Shown: positions 49,734-58,351 of the stretch, in pieces
How the letters are laid out: each line of letters starts with the position of its first letter
Position numbering within the stretch: the first letter of the stretch is position 1
NCBI GenBank assembly: GCA_044226365.1
Contig: JBGAHE010000024.1
Location: forward strand, 1-64,000
Length of the DNA: 64,000 nt
Direction of reading: 5' to 3'
DNA from: JALHNI01 sp044226365
GTDB lineage: Bacteria > Acidobacteriota > Terriglobia > Bryobacterales > Bryobacteraceae
The notes under the pieces: model-generated
The model's input: the letters and a program-made list of their open reading frames with translations, nothing else
The model's database searches: none
Told to the model about the DNA's origin: nothing
Program-made: the position numbers and the translations under genes

Positions 49734-51611
49734 CTAAGGCGAGGAGTCAGCAGGCGCGACGGCGAAGCCACGTGCCTGCTGACCGCCGGCCTTAGGACGG
49801 AGAGGTTCACTCGAGAAGGCGAGGCCGACGGCGCCCTGGTTGCGGCCGATGGCGACGGGACGCTCCCAGTGCGGCGGGATCTGCACGTGAGGGGCGAGTC
49901 GCTCGCCCTGATAGAAGTTGAGCGGTTGGCGGTCGAGGGTGACTTGGAGGGTTTCGCCGCGCGCGATGACTTCAAGACGGTGGAAGACGAGAGGATCGTA
50001 CGAGGGGGGGACGGCAGTGTAGGCGACCGTATGGACGGGGTTAAGACATTTGACGCTGACGCGGCCGGAGGAGTGGAGTTGGACCCAGTAGCCGGCACTG
50101 GTGCCGCCGAGGATGCCATCGCCCGGGGCGGCGGCGCGGCTACGAAAGTAGGGACCGGCCTGGAGCGTGTCGCCCGAAGCGGAGAACGGTACCAGGAGTT
50201 CGACGGCGAGGCGGAGGTCCTGACCGAGGTCCGCGCCCCTTAGTTTCTCGACGGGGCAATCCTGACTTTGGGCGGCGAGTTGGATGCCGGCATAGTCGTC
50301 GCCATCGTGCTGGAGGTGACCATCGCGCAGGGAGAGGCGAGGTAGCGGACGGGCCTGCCAGGGGAAGATAGGGCTGAAGAAGTACTTGCCGCGCGGAGTG
50401 ATGGCGTCGCTGAGGCCGGCGGTGCAGCGGTGGAGAGCGGCGACTTCGGCGGGGCGAAGGGCGCGACGCCAAATGCGAACATCATCGAGCGAGCCATGGA
50501 ACCCGCTGCGGGACTGGTCGAAGTGGCTGGCGATGGCCCAGGGTGTGGCGGGGGTCCAGGGGAGCCAGGACGGCGTCCAGGAACTGAACCAGGATGAGGT
50601 GGCGCGAGGGACAGAGCGCATGGCGGTGACGGCGCTGGGGACGCCATCAAGGTAGAGAATGCCGCGGCCATCGGCGAGGGTGCCGGCGAGGTGATGCCAG
50701 CGGCCATCGAGGATGCGCTGCGAGGCGACGGCGAGAGACCGATCGCCGCCGATGCCGGCATACCCCTGATTGGCGAAGGCGGGCCGGCCGTCGGGCAGGA
50801 GCATCAGTTGGGGGGCGTCGTAGGACGAGGGGCCGGGCGAGTCGCCGAAGTGGAGAATGCCGGCGATGTCGCCGTTGGGATTCTCAGCGCGGACCCAGGC
50901 GGCCAGGGTACGAGGCATATTGACACGGGGGAGGACGTGGGCCGAGTCGAGCCCGGCGACGCGCTGTCCGGTGCCGGCGAAGCGTAAGGCACTGCTGCGG
51001 ACGCCCGTGTCCCAGGCAGCGTCCACGACGGTACCAGTGAGGCCGTGTCCGGAGCTATCGGCGATGGAGTGTCCCCTGCCCTCGTCGAATTTCCACCAGG
51101 CAGCCTCGCGCAAGTCATCGACGGGAGGGGGTCGGCGGAACCAGCCGAAGGCGGCAACCAGGACAAGACCGGCGAGGAGCACGGGCAGGCCTCGCTTGAG
51201 GAGGGAAGGGGGCGGGGGGTGCAGGGTGACTGGAGGTTCGACGACGCTGAGAACCGGGGAGGGCGGCTCGTCAACCGGGGCGACGAAGCGGTAACCGAGC
51301 CGAGGAACGGTCCGGATGAAGCGAGGGTCTTTGGCGTCGTCCCCCAGAGCGCGGCGCACCTCCTGGATACAGCCGGCGAGCGTGGCGTCCATGACGGCAG
51401 TGTTTGGCCAGACCCTCTCGAAGATCTCCTCCTTACCGACGATGCGATGGCGCTGATCAACCAGGAAGAGGAGAAGGGTAAGGGCCTTGGCGCGAAGTTC
51501 GACGGGCTGGCCGGCCCGGGTGATCGAGGGCACAACCGGGTCGATTTCGAGATCGAGACACCGGTAGAGGGTGCGCCGTTGTTCGGAGACTTGGTCAAAT
51601 TCTTGGCGCAT
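49734..51611 (-). CDS. Membrane-bound winged-helix regulator with LamG-like extracellular domain
   Basis: A 625-residue protein starting at the ATG at 51611 (weak ribosome-binding site; a start 54 bases earlier is possible). Residues 15-112 are an OmpR/ToxR-type winged helix (GQPVELRAKALTLLLFLVDQ, WPNTAVMDATLAGCIQEVRR, IRTVPRLGYRFVAP). One membrane helix follows (141-158, LPVLLAGLVLVAAFGWF). The periplasmic part begins with a LamG/concanavalin-like domain (WWKFDEGRGHSIADSSG, GRWHHLAGTLADGRGILYLDG, GSLDDVRIWRRALRPAE, approximate residues 171-375) and ends with a second beta-sandwich of glycoside-binding type. The layout is that of a one-component transmembrane regulator of the CadC/ToxR kind, here with a likely polysaccharide sensor. 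It faces away from the giant split gene. Confidence 0.82.
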   Translation of the reverse strand: MRQEFDQVSEQRRTLYRCLDLEIDPVVPSITRAGQPVELRAKALTLLLFLVDQRHRIVGKEEIFERVWPNTAVMDATLAGCIQEVRRALGDDAKDPRFIRTVPRLGYRFVAPVDEPPSPVLSVVEPPVTLHPPPPSLLKRGLPVLLAGLVLVAAFGWFRRPPPVDDLREAAWWKFDEGRGHSIADSSGHGLTGTVVDAAWDTGVRSSALRFAGTGQRVAGLDSAHVLPRVNMPRTLAAWVRAENPNGDIAGILHFGDSPGPSSYDAPQLMLLPDGRPAFANQGYAGIGGDRSLAVASQRILDGRWHHLAGTLADGRGILYLDGVPSAVTAMRSVPRATSSWFSSWTPSWLPWTPATPWAIASHFDQSRSGFHGSLDDVRIWRRALRPAEVAALHRCTAGLSDAITPRGKYFFSPIFPWQARPLPRLSLRDGHLQHDGDDYAGIQLAAQSQDCPVEKLRGADLGQDLRLAVELLVPFSASGDTLQAGPYFRSRAAAPGDGILGGTSAGYWVQLHSSGRVSVKCLNPVHTVAYTAVPPSYDPLVFHRLEVIARGETLQVTLDRQPLNFYQGERLAPHVQIPPHWERPVAIGRNQGAVGLAFSSEPLRPKAGGQQARGFAVAPADSSP

Positions 51612-51772
51612 ACCAGTGGAGCCGAGGAACTGAGGAAGTAGAGGGCTCGATGAGGTCGTCGACATTGTACCTGGAGGCGGGGTCCGGTTCAATGGCTGAG
51701 GGACGAGGGCGGTGGGGTTGGAGCAGTTCCACAAGTCCCAGAGATTGAATCAGTTTCACATGGGTTCGCAGG

Positions 51773-51794
51773 GAAATCTTATGGAAATCTTATG
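51773..51794. promoter_or_regulatory. Tandem 11-bp direct repeat, candidate operator
   Basis: GAAATCTTATG occurs twice back to back at 51773-51783 and 51784-51794, in the 216-bp gap between the membrane winged-helix regulator (start 51611) and the giant secreted gene (start 51828). OmpR-family winged helices bind direct repeats with an 11-bp period, so this is a good candidate binding site for that regulator, close to where a promoter of the + gene would lie. Confidence 0.4.
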
Positions 51795-51827
51795 CGCGAC
51801 GAAACAGAGTTTCCTTAGACTCGGGTC

Positions 51828-53129
51828 ATGCTATCGTTCCCCAGTCCTGGAACTCGCACGCTCGAACAGCGAGACAGGGGGAACCGAGCCACCAGAGGGG
51901 TGATTTCGGCCCTGCTGTTGGGGGCGCTGGCTGGATCGCTGCAAGCCCAAGCCGTCCGCACCGGGTACTCGGTGACCGGGACGCAGGCGCGAAGCGACGA
52001 TACGTTCACGGGGCCGATCCAGATCGGGTTCGCGGTGAACTTCTTCGGGACGACCTACACGAGTCTCTATGTCGGGACGAACGGCTACGTAACGTTCGAC
52101 CGTGGGCAGACGGGCTATGACCCCCAGAACCTGATCAATTATCAGCAGAAGATCATCGCGCCGTTCTACAGCGACATCGACACGCGGAATGCGCAATCGG
52201 GAGAGATCAGTTGGGGCACCAGCACGGTGAATGGCCGGCAGGCCTTCGTCGTGACCTGGAATAACGTGGGTTACTACTCGAACCGTGCGGACAAAACCAA
52301 CACCGTGCAGTTGGTGCTAATCAATCGGAGCGACCGGGCGCCGAACGACTTCGATTTCGAGTTCAACTACAACCAGATCCAGTGGGAAGCGGGCAACGTG
52401 AACGGGGGTGTGAACGGATTGTGCGCCTCGGGCTGCGAGCCGCCGACGGTGGGTTACTCGAACGGACTGGCGGGGAGTGCGAACCGCTCCTTCGAACAGC
52501 GCGGGTCGCACCAGGCCGGGGCGTTCCTGGACAGCAACACGAGCACCGGGTTGCGCTATCAGCAATCGGGGGGCAGCGGTGTAAATGGGCGACTGCTGTT
52601 TACGGTGAGCAATGGGTCCGTCTCAGGCGGCGGGACGGGTGGCGGCGGCAATCCGGGTGGCGGAACGGGCGGTTCGGGTTTCTGTACGACTACGGGGGGC
52701 AGTCCGTCTGGCGGAGTGACGCTGATCGATGGACCGGTGTGTACGGGATTGCCGCCGACGGCGCCAGCTTGCCCGCTCACGCGGCCTGCGCCGGTAAGCA
52801 GCTATTCGGCCACGGACCCTCTGGTCTTGGTCTGGCTGGGTATGACCGGCCTGGGGCCGACCTCAACGGTGCGAGCGAGATTCTCTTATAACGGCGTGGA
52901 GCAGCCAGCGCTCGATTATGGTCCGTACGGGCAGTTCACGGCGGGGCTGAATTACAACCTCTGCCCGAGCTTTGTGCCGAACGCCAAGTGCGAGCGAGAT
53001 TCTCTTATAACGGCGTGGAGCAGCCAGCGCTGGATTATGGTCCGTACGGGCAGTTCACGGCGGGGCAGAATTACAACCTCTGCCCGAGCTTCGTGCCGAA
53101 CGCCAATAGCGTGGGTCCGTGGACGATGA
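51828..53129 (+). pseudogene. Giant secreted protein, 5' part (nidogen-like domain), frame broken
   Basis: A 433-codon frame whose true family content ends at about 52987. It has a signal peptide (VISALLLGALAGSLQAQA); the ATG at 51828 or a GTG at 51900 could start it. Residues 45-265 resemble a nidogen (NIDO) domain, with FAVNFFGTTYTSLYVGTNG, FYSDIDTRNAQSGEISWG and AFVVTWNNVGYY. A glycine-rich linker and a cysteine-containing domain follow. At 52869-53106 a 119-bp tandem duplication shifts the frame, so the protein runs into a nonsense tail (KCERDSLITAWSSQ and on) and stops at 53129. The reading frame of 52988-58351 continues the same protein. Without one copy, 51828-58351 would be a single gene of about 2130 codons. 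Confidence 0.75.
52869..53106. repeat. 119-bp tandem direct duplication, frame-shifting
   Basis: Copy 1 is 52869-52987, copy 2 is 52988-53106. They differ at three positions by my alignment (two silent, one Leu to Gln). Because 119 is not a multiple of three, the duplication breaks the frame of the giant secreted gene. Deleting either copy restores it exactly. Confidence 0.92.
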
Positions 53130-56100
53130 GCGTGTACGTGAATAACTCGACGGTGCCCTTTGTCACCGTGTCGTTCAGCGTGGGGGGAACCGGTGGCGGA
53201 ACAGGCGGGGGCGGCACAACGGTGACGGCACCCAGCAATAGCACGAGCTTTGGCCCGAGTTGCGCTGCCTCGTTCCCGGGCACTTGGAATACGTCGAATA
53301 TCGGGATCATGGGCATTGACCCGGTGCGGGCCGACGGTTTTCTGACTGGCAGCAGCAGCACGGTGGCCGGGGGCGGGATGATCGGGAACGGGTTCGTGAT
53401 CGGGCGCGTGCTGACGGCGGTGACGAATGGCGTGGAGGGGTTCACACGATGGCTGATGGCCCCAAGTGGGCAAACAATGGTGGGGTTGCCGAATGCGTTT
53501 TTCGGGCCGGGGTCGGCCTCGAAGCTAGCGACGACGGTGGCTTCTCCCGTGGTGCCTTGCCTGGGGACGGGGACGGCGGCGTTGTGGGTAGGTCAATGGG
53601 ATACGGTGCCGTTTGGCACGATTCGAGCGCGGATGAACTTGAACGGATCGGTGTCGTTCGTGGTGCCGCAGAACTGCGATTTTCCGGGCGGCACGTTTAC
53701 GGGGACAGCATCCGGGTTGGGATTGAGCGGCACGTTCTCGGGGCCCTCGACCTCGGGGACGTTCTCACTCGCTTTCCCGTCCAACGACATTGGCAATTTC
53801 TCCGGGACCTACACGGTGGGCTCGAGCGGGACACAAACCTGGACCGGTAAGTATCGGAGCAACGGCCTGATTACAGACTTCCAGAGTAGCCGGGGCTTCA
53901 GCGGACGCTGGTATACGCCGTATGGCCTGCTGACACTGAAGGTGACCGGGACTTCTGTGGTGGGAACGTATCCTAATGGCGGCACAATTACGGGAACGAT
54001 TACGCCCGGGAACACGATCGGCGGTCCGGATTTTGGGCAGGGCTCGACGCTGTCCGGCTCTTACTCGGACTTGACCGGCTCGGGCACGATCTCGCTCAGG
54101 ATCAATGCCAACTCGGCGCCCGGCCCGGGGGGCGATCCGTTCGCCCAGGGATCGGCGATCACGTTCTATGGCAGTTCGACCAATAGCAGCGGCTTTACAG
54201 CTCCCTGGGTGGGCGCGCGGGCGGGCGACTGGTCCGGCACGTGGAGCACGCAGTTGGGGACGATGACGGCTTCGCAGCGCGGCGATGGTAAGTGGGTGTT
54301 CAAGGTGGGCGGCTATACGTTCGTGGGGAACGCGACGAATCCGCCGGCGGGCGGCAACGCGGTCTCGGGCCAGTTTATCGGGCCGTTTGGTGGCGGCGGC
54401 TTTGTGTTCAGTTTGAATCCGGACGGCGTGAGTTTCTCCGGGTCGGTGGCGGCCTGGAGTCATTTGGGTTTGTACGCGACGCTGCAGGCGACGCACGTGA
54501 GCGACACGATTGGCCCCATCGACTTGTGCAGCACGATCCGGCCGGTGACGACAATCACGACGGTGCCGTCGAGTCTGCAGGTGCGGGTGGATCAGACGAC
54601 TTACACAGCGCCGGTGACACGGACGTGGCCCTCGGGCGAGGGCCATTCGTTTGCAACGCCGTCCCCCCAAACGCAGAACAACATTAACTACTCGTTCGCC
54701 CTGTGGAACTACACGCTGAATGCCGGTGGAACGATCCTCGCGCCGCCTTCGAGTACCACTTACACCGCGGTGTTCATGGCCGGCAACAATGGCGCAGGGC
54801 CGGGCGGTTTTGGCGGGATCTGGACGTCCCCGAACGGTCCGATCAGGATGATTCCGGGCTCGAATAACACGGTGGATGGGATTTACACCGCCGGTGGGCC
54901 GGGTGGGTATAGCGGCTTTACTTGCACAGTGAGCGGTAATACCTGTACCGGCACGGCATTCACGCCGAACGGGCCTCCGGGAACGATCACAATTACTTCA
55001 GCGGGACCATCGATCACGGGGACGATCACGCGGCCAGGTGGCGCGGGAACGATTCCGGTCTCGGGCACGCCGAGCGGACCGTCGGCGGAAGCGCCTGGTC
55101 CGCGGGTGACAGCCAGCCCGGCGATGACAACGGTCCATCAGAGCGCTTGCACCGCTTCCCTGCCCGATCCGTTGAAGGTGGCGTTCTTTACCAACGACGC
55201 CAACATTACGCATTGGGTGTCGGTGGCTGGCGTGAATCCAGGCGATGTGATCGGGGTGACTTATGTGGGCCCGGGCGGCGTGCGGTACTTCGGACAGACG
55301 CCGACGAGTTGGAGCAGCATCTGGGCTTGCTACACGCTGCCGGTGTCGCCAGCGAATGCGCCGTTGGGCAGTTGGACGGTGTCACTGAGTGTCAATAATC
55401 AGACCGTGGCCGGGACGACGGCTCAATTCACGTTGTCGGCTCCGCCGCCGGGTCAGAGCGGGATCGGTGGTATCGGTGGCGGCGGGGGGACTGGCGGCGG
55501 TGGGACTGGTGGCGGTGGGACTGGTGGCGGTGGGACTGGTGGCGGTGGAACCGGAGGTGGTGGAACCGGTGGCGGCGGGACTGGTGGAACAGGCACGCCG
55601 GCCACCGGGCCTGGTCCGGATCTGCCTCCGGCGACTGGTGGAGGCGGCGGCGCAGGTGGCGGCGGTACCGGCGGTGGTGGAACCGGTGGTGGCGGCACGG
55701 GCGCGGGCGGCGGAGCGGCCGGGTACGGCCTGCTCTGCAATGGCGGCTTCGAGGAGCCGGCCATCAATGTCTCTTACGAGTATCGGGCGACGGGTTCAAC
55801 GGCGATGCGGTGCTGGACGGTGGTCGCCGGCGATGTTGATCAGGCACGCACGTTCTTTTCGCCATCCGAAGGCGCGCAGTCGCTCGATCTGAATGGTTCG
55901 ACGGCGGGCACGCTGCGGCAATCTTTCGCGACTGTGCCGGGAACCCAGTACACAGTCTCGTTCGACCTGGCGGGAAACGCCGGCGGAATTCCGGCGATCA
56001 AACGGGTGCGCGTCTCGACAACCGGGACACCCATCGAACGGTCTTTCGATATCACCGGACGAACGGTGACGAATATGGGATGGCAGCGCGAAAGCTTCAC

Positions 56101-58351
56101 CTTCCGCGCCGAATCAAGCACGACGGTGCTGGAGTTCACGAGCTTGTCGGAGGGCTCGTTTGGTCCAGCCATCGACAACGTCTGTGCCGTGGAGGGGACG
56201 AACCCTTGCGGCGGAGGCAGCGGATCCGGCGGGACAGGCGGTGGCGGGGGTGGGACAGGTGGTGGAGCTTCCGCCACTTTGACTATCCCCGCCAGCGCGA
56301 ATATCTACGCGGCGGGTCGGACGGCGGTGCCGGCCTTGACCGACGGCGGCGGAACGTTGCCGCCGGTCTATAATCTGCCAGTGGGCGCGGCGGGACAGGC
56401 CGTGACCGTGACGAATGTCACCGGGACATTCATGGGTTGCCGGGACTGCGTGACGAATGGTCCGGACGGGTCTTCCAATTTCGGCGGCACGAACAGCGAT
56501 CCAAATGCGGACGCGGGTCAGCAGCAGACGCATCGATTGGGGATCTCCGGGATCCGCCACGACAGTACGAATGGCTTCCTGATCGGCGTGTTCACGAATG
56601 GTCAGGTGGCGGCGCCACCTCCGCCAGCATCTGTGAACTTTACGACGCTGACGGCGAACACGTCGTTTACGCCGCTGTTGTTCCAGACTTTCTATGTGGG
56701 CGACGGGTTGACTGGTACCGGCACGGGGTCGGTCCAGCAGTTCATCATTCCGGCGGGCGCCACGCAGTTCTATCTGGGCTATGTGGACGGCTTCTCGTTT
56801 AGCGGCTATCCCGGGTATTTTGGCGACAACCGCGGTCAGATGACGGCCACGGTCCAGCTGGGAACGCCGACCGGCGGCGCGGGCGGCGGCGGTACAGGAG
56901 GCGGTGGCGGCGGCACTGGTGGTGGCGGCACGGGCGGGGGCGGTACGGGCGGGGGCGGTACGGGCGGGGGCGGCGGCGCCGGTGGGAGCACCGATCCGTG
57001 TGCATCGCTGGTGATTAGTCCTTCGGGGCAGCCGGTGAGCGCGGCGGGCGGCAGTTTCAACTTCAGCGTGAGTTCGAGCTGCGCGTGGACGGCGGTTTCG
57101 AACGCGACGTGGCTGCAAGTAACCTCCGGACAGAACGGAAACGGCAATGGCACGGTGGTGTATCTGGCAAGTGTGAATTCGGGTGCACCGCGGACGGGCA
57201 CCATTACCGTGGGCGGGCAAACCTTCTCGGTCTTCCAGAACGGCACGCCAAGCGGGACGACGCAAGGTTGCAGTTACCCGATTCAGAGCACAACGACGTT
57301 ATCGTTCAACCGGGACGGCACAAACAAGGCGGGCGGGACCAGCGGCTTGGTGCGGTTCCTGACCAATTTGACCTGTGCGTGGACGGTGGCAGTGGTCTAC
57401 CCGCCGGGGATGGGCACGGGCTGGATTACGGCAGCGCCACTCGCCGGTAGCGGCAACGGGGCAATCTCCATCACGGTCGCAGCGAATACCGGTAATGCGC
57501 GGCAAGGTTCGGTGGTGATTGCGGGGCAGAATGTGGCGGTGCTGCAGGACGGCGTTCCGCCGGGTCCGCCGGTGGGGACACCGGCGATCGCGACGGGCGG
57601 TGTGGTGAATGCAGCGAGCTATGCGCCGGGTGGCCCGCCGAACGGGTTGGCGCAGGGGTCGTTCTTCAGCATCTTTGGGACGAGTCTAGGCCCGACGGAG
57701 CCGGCACAAGCGGGCTATCCGCTGCCAACAAACTTGGGCGGGGTGAGTGTGGAGGTGCTAGCTGGCGGCAATACCTATAACGCGTATCTGGTGTTTGTGT
57801 CCGCGGGGCAGATCAACGGTTTGCTGCCGTCGAACGTACCGGCGGGCCCGGCCCAGATGACCGTGACGTTGAATGGGCGGACGAGTGCGCAGGCGGCGAT
57901 CCAGGTGAGCCCGACGAGCTTTGGGACCTTCTTCCAGAGTCTGGAGGGCAATAATGTGGCGATCGCGCAGAACGTGGCGAGTGCCACCGATTATCCGCTG
58001 AATCTGGCGTCGTCACCGGCGAAACCAGGACAGATCGTGATTCTGTGGGGTACGGGTTTGGGACCGATCAATGGCCCGGACAATGTGGCTCCGGGCGGGA
58101 ATGCCGGCGACCTGCGAGCGCCGCCGCGGAATCTGGCGGTCTCAGTGACGGTGGGCGGACTGCCGCTCCCGCCGCAGAACGTTCTCTACGCCGGGCGGCA
58201 AGCGGAGAGCTCCGGTGTGGATAACATTTACTTCACGCTGCCGGCGAACGTGTCGCTGGGTTGCAACGTTCCGGTGCAGGTAACCGTGGGCGGGGTGACG
58301 GCGAACACGACGTCGATTGCGATTACCGCGGACGGGTCGCCCTGCCGGTGA
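52988..58351 (+). CDS. Giant secreted protein, 3' part with choice-of-anchor, BACON and Solibacter C-terminal domains
   Basis: A 1787-codon frame that continues the gene beginning at 51828 after the duplication. The GTG at 52988 lies inside the second repeat copy and is not a convincing independent start. The domains are, in order: a repeat of the cysteine-containing domain; several beta-rich repeats with S-G-T-F-S-G patterns (approximate residues 200-520); another copy of the cysteine domain (ending near residue 815); a glycine-threonine linker; a DUF642/choice-of-anchor-C-like domain (LLCNGGFEEPAINVSYEY, 915-1065); a PEP-CTERM-like beta domain (1095-1290) ending YPGYFGDNRGQ; a second Gly-rich linker; two BACON domains (1335-1520); and a Solibacter C-terminal domain (1530-1787, with VVNAASYAPGG and IFGTSLGP). 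It is likely an adhesive surface protein. Confidence 0.85.
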   Translation: MRARFSYNGVEQPALDYGPYGQFTAGQNYNLCPSFVPNANSVGPWTMSVYVNNSTVPFVTVSFSVGGTGGGTGGGGTTVTAPSNSTSFGPSCAASFPGTWNTSNIGIMGIDPVRADGFLTGSSSTVAGGGMIGNGFVIGRVLTAVTNGVEGFTRWLMAPSGQTMVGLPNAFFGPGSASKLATTVASPVVPCLGTGTAALWVGQWDTVPFGTIRARMNLNGSVSFVVPQNCDFPGGTFTGTASGLGLSGTFSGPSTSGTFSLAFPSNDIGNFSGTYTVGSSGTQTWTGKYRSNGLITDFQSSRGFSGRWYTPYGLLTLKVTGTSVVGTYPNGGTITGTITPGNTIGGPDFGQGSTLSGSYSDLTGSGTISLRINANSAPGPGGDPFAQGSAITFYGSSTNSSGFTAPWVGARAGDWSGTWSTQLGTMTASQRGDGKWVFKVGGYTFVGNATNPPAGGNAVSGQFIGPFGGGGFVFSLNPDGVSFSGSVAAWSHLGLYATLQATHVSDTIGPIDLCSTIRPVTTITTVPSSLQVRVDQTTYTAPVTRTWPSGEGHSFATPSPQTQNNINYSFALWNYTLNAGGTILAPPSSTTYTAVFMAGNNGAGPGGFGGIWTSPNGPIRMIPGSNNTVDGIYTAGGPGGYSGFTCTVSGNTCTGTAFTPNGPPGTITITSAGPSITGTITRPGGAGTIPVSGTPSGPSAEAPGPRVTASPAMTTVHQSACTASLPDPLKVAFFTNDANITHWVSVAGVNPGDVIGVTYVGPGGVRYFGQTPTSWSSIWACYTLPVSPANAPLGSWTVSLSVNNQTVAGTTAQFTLSAPPPGQSGIGGIGGGGGTGGGGTGGGGTGGGGTGGGGTGGGGTGGGGTGGTGTPATGPGPDLPPATGGGGGAGGGGTGGGGTGGGGTGAGGGAAGYGLLCNGGFEEPAINVSYEYRATGSTAMRCWTVVAGDVDQARTFFSPSEGAQSLDLNGSTAGTLRQSFATVPGTQYTVSFDLAGNAGGIPAIKRVRVSTTGTPIERSFDITGRTVTNMGWQRESFTFRAESSTTVLEFTSLSEGSFGPAIDNVCAVEGTNPCGGGSGSGGTGGGGGGTGGGASATLTIPASANIYAAGRTAVPALTDGGGTLPPVYNLPVGAAGQAVTVTNVTGTFMGCRDCVTNGPDGSSNFGGTNSDPNADAGQQQTHRLGISGIRHDSTNGFLIGVFTNGQVAAPPPPASVNFTTLTANTSFTPLLFQTFYVGDGLTGTGTGSVQQFIIPAGATQFYLGYVDGFSFSGYPGYFGDNRGQMTATVQLGTPTGGAGGGGTGGGGGGTGGGGTGGGGTGGGGTGGGGGAGGSTDPCASLVISPSGQPVSAAGGSFNFSVSSSCAWTAVSNATWLQVTSGQNGNGNGTVVYLASVNSGAPRTGTITVGGQTFSVFQNGTPSGTTQGCSYPIQSTTTLSFNRDGTNKAGGTSGLVRFLTNLTCAWTVAVVYPPGMGTGWITAAPLAGSGNGAISITVAANTGNARQGSVVIAGQNVAVLQDGVPPGPPVGTPAIATGGVVNAASYAPGGPPNGLAQGSFFSIFGTSLGPTEPAQAGYPLPTNLGGVSVEVLAGGNTYNAYLVFVSAGQINGLLPSNVPAGPAQMTVTLNGRTSAQAAIQVSPTSFGTFFQSLEGNNVAIAQNVASATDYPLNLASSPAKPGQIVILWGTGLGPINGPDNVAPGGNAGDLRAPPRNLAVSVTVGGLPLPPQNVLYAGRQAESSGVDNIYFTLPANVSLGCNVPVQVTVGGVTANTTSIAITADGSPCR
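55478..55582. repeat. 15-bp minisatellite coding for Gly4-Thr linker
   Basis: Seven consecutive 15-bp units, each four glycine codons plus one threonine codon, with near-perfect central copies (GGTGGCGGTGGGACT). A similar, less regular array follows at about 55648-55710. They encode flexible linkers between domains of the giant protein and are prone to slippage in 15-bp steps, which would not change the frame. Confidence 0.9.
56874..56988. repeat. Second glycine-threonine linker minisatellite
   Basis: Another array of the same Gly-rich coding unit, with three consecutive near-identical 15-bp copies using the GGCGGGGGCGGTACG spelling. It separates the PEP-CTERM-like domain from the first BACON domain. 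Codon spelling differs from the first array, so the two expanded independently. Confidence 0.85.

Noticed and set aside
55447..55770. Minus-strand proline-rich frame over the Gly-rich linkers
   Set aside because: It is the complement of the glycine minisatellite; proline-rich content is a direct consequence.
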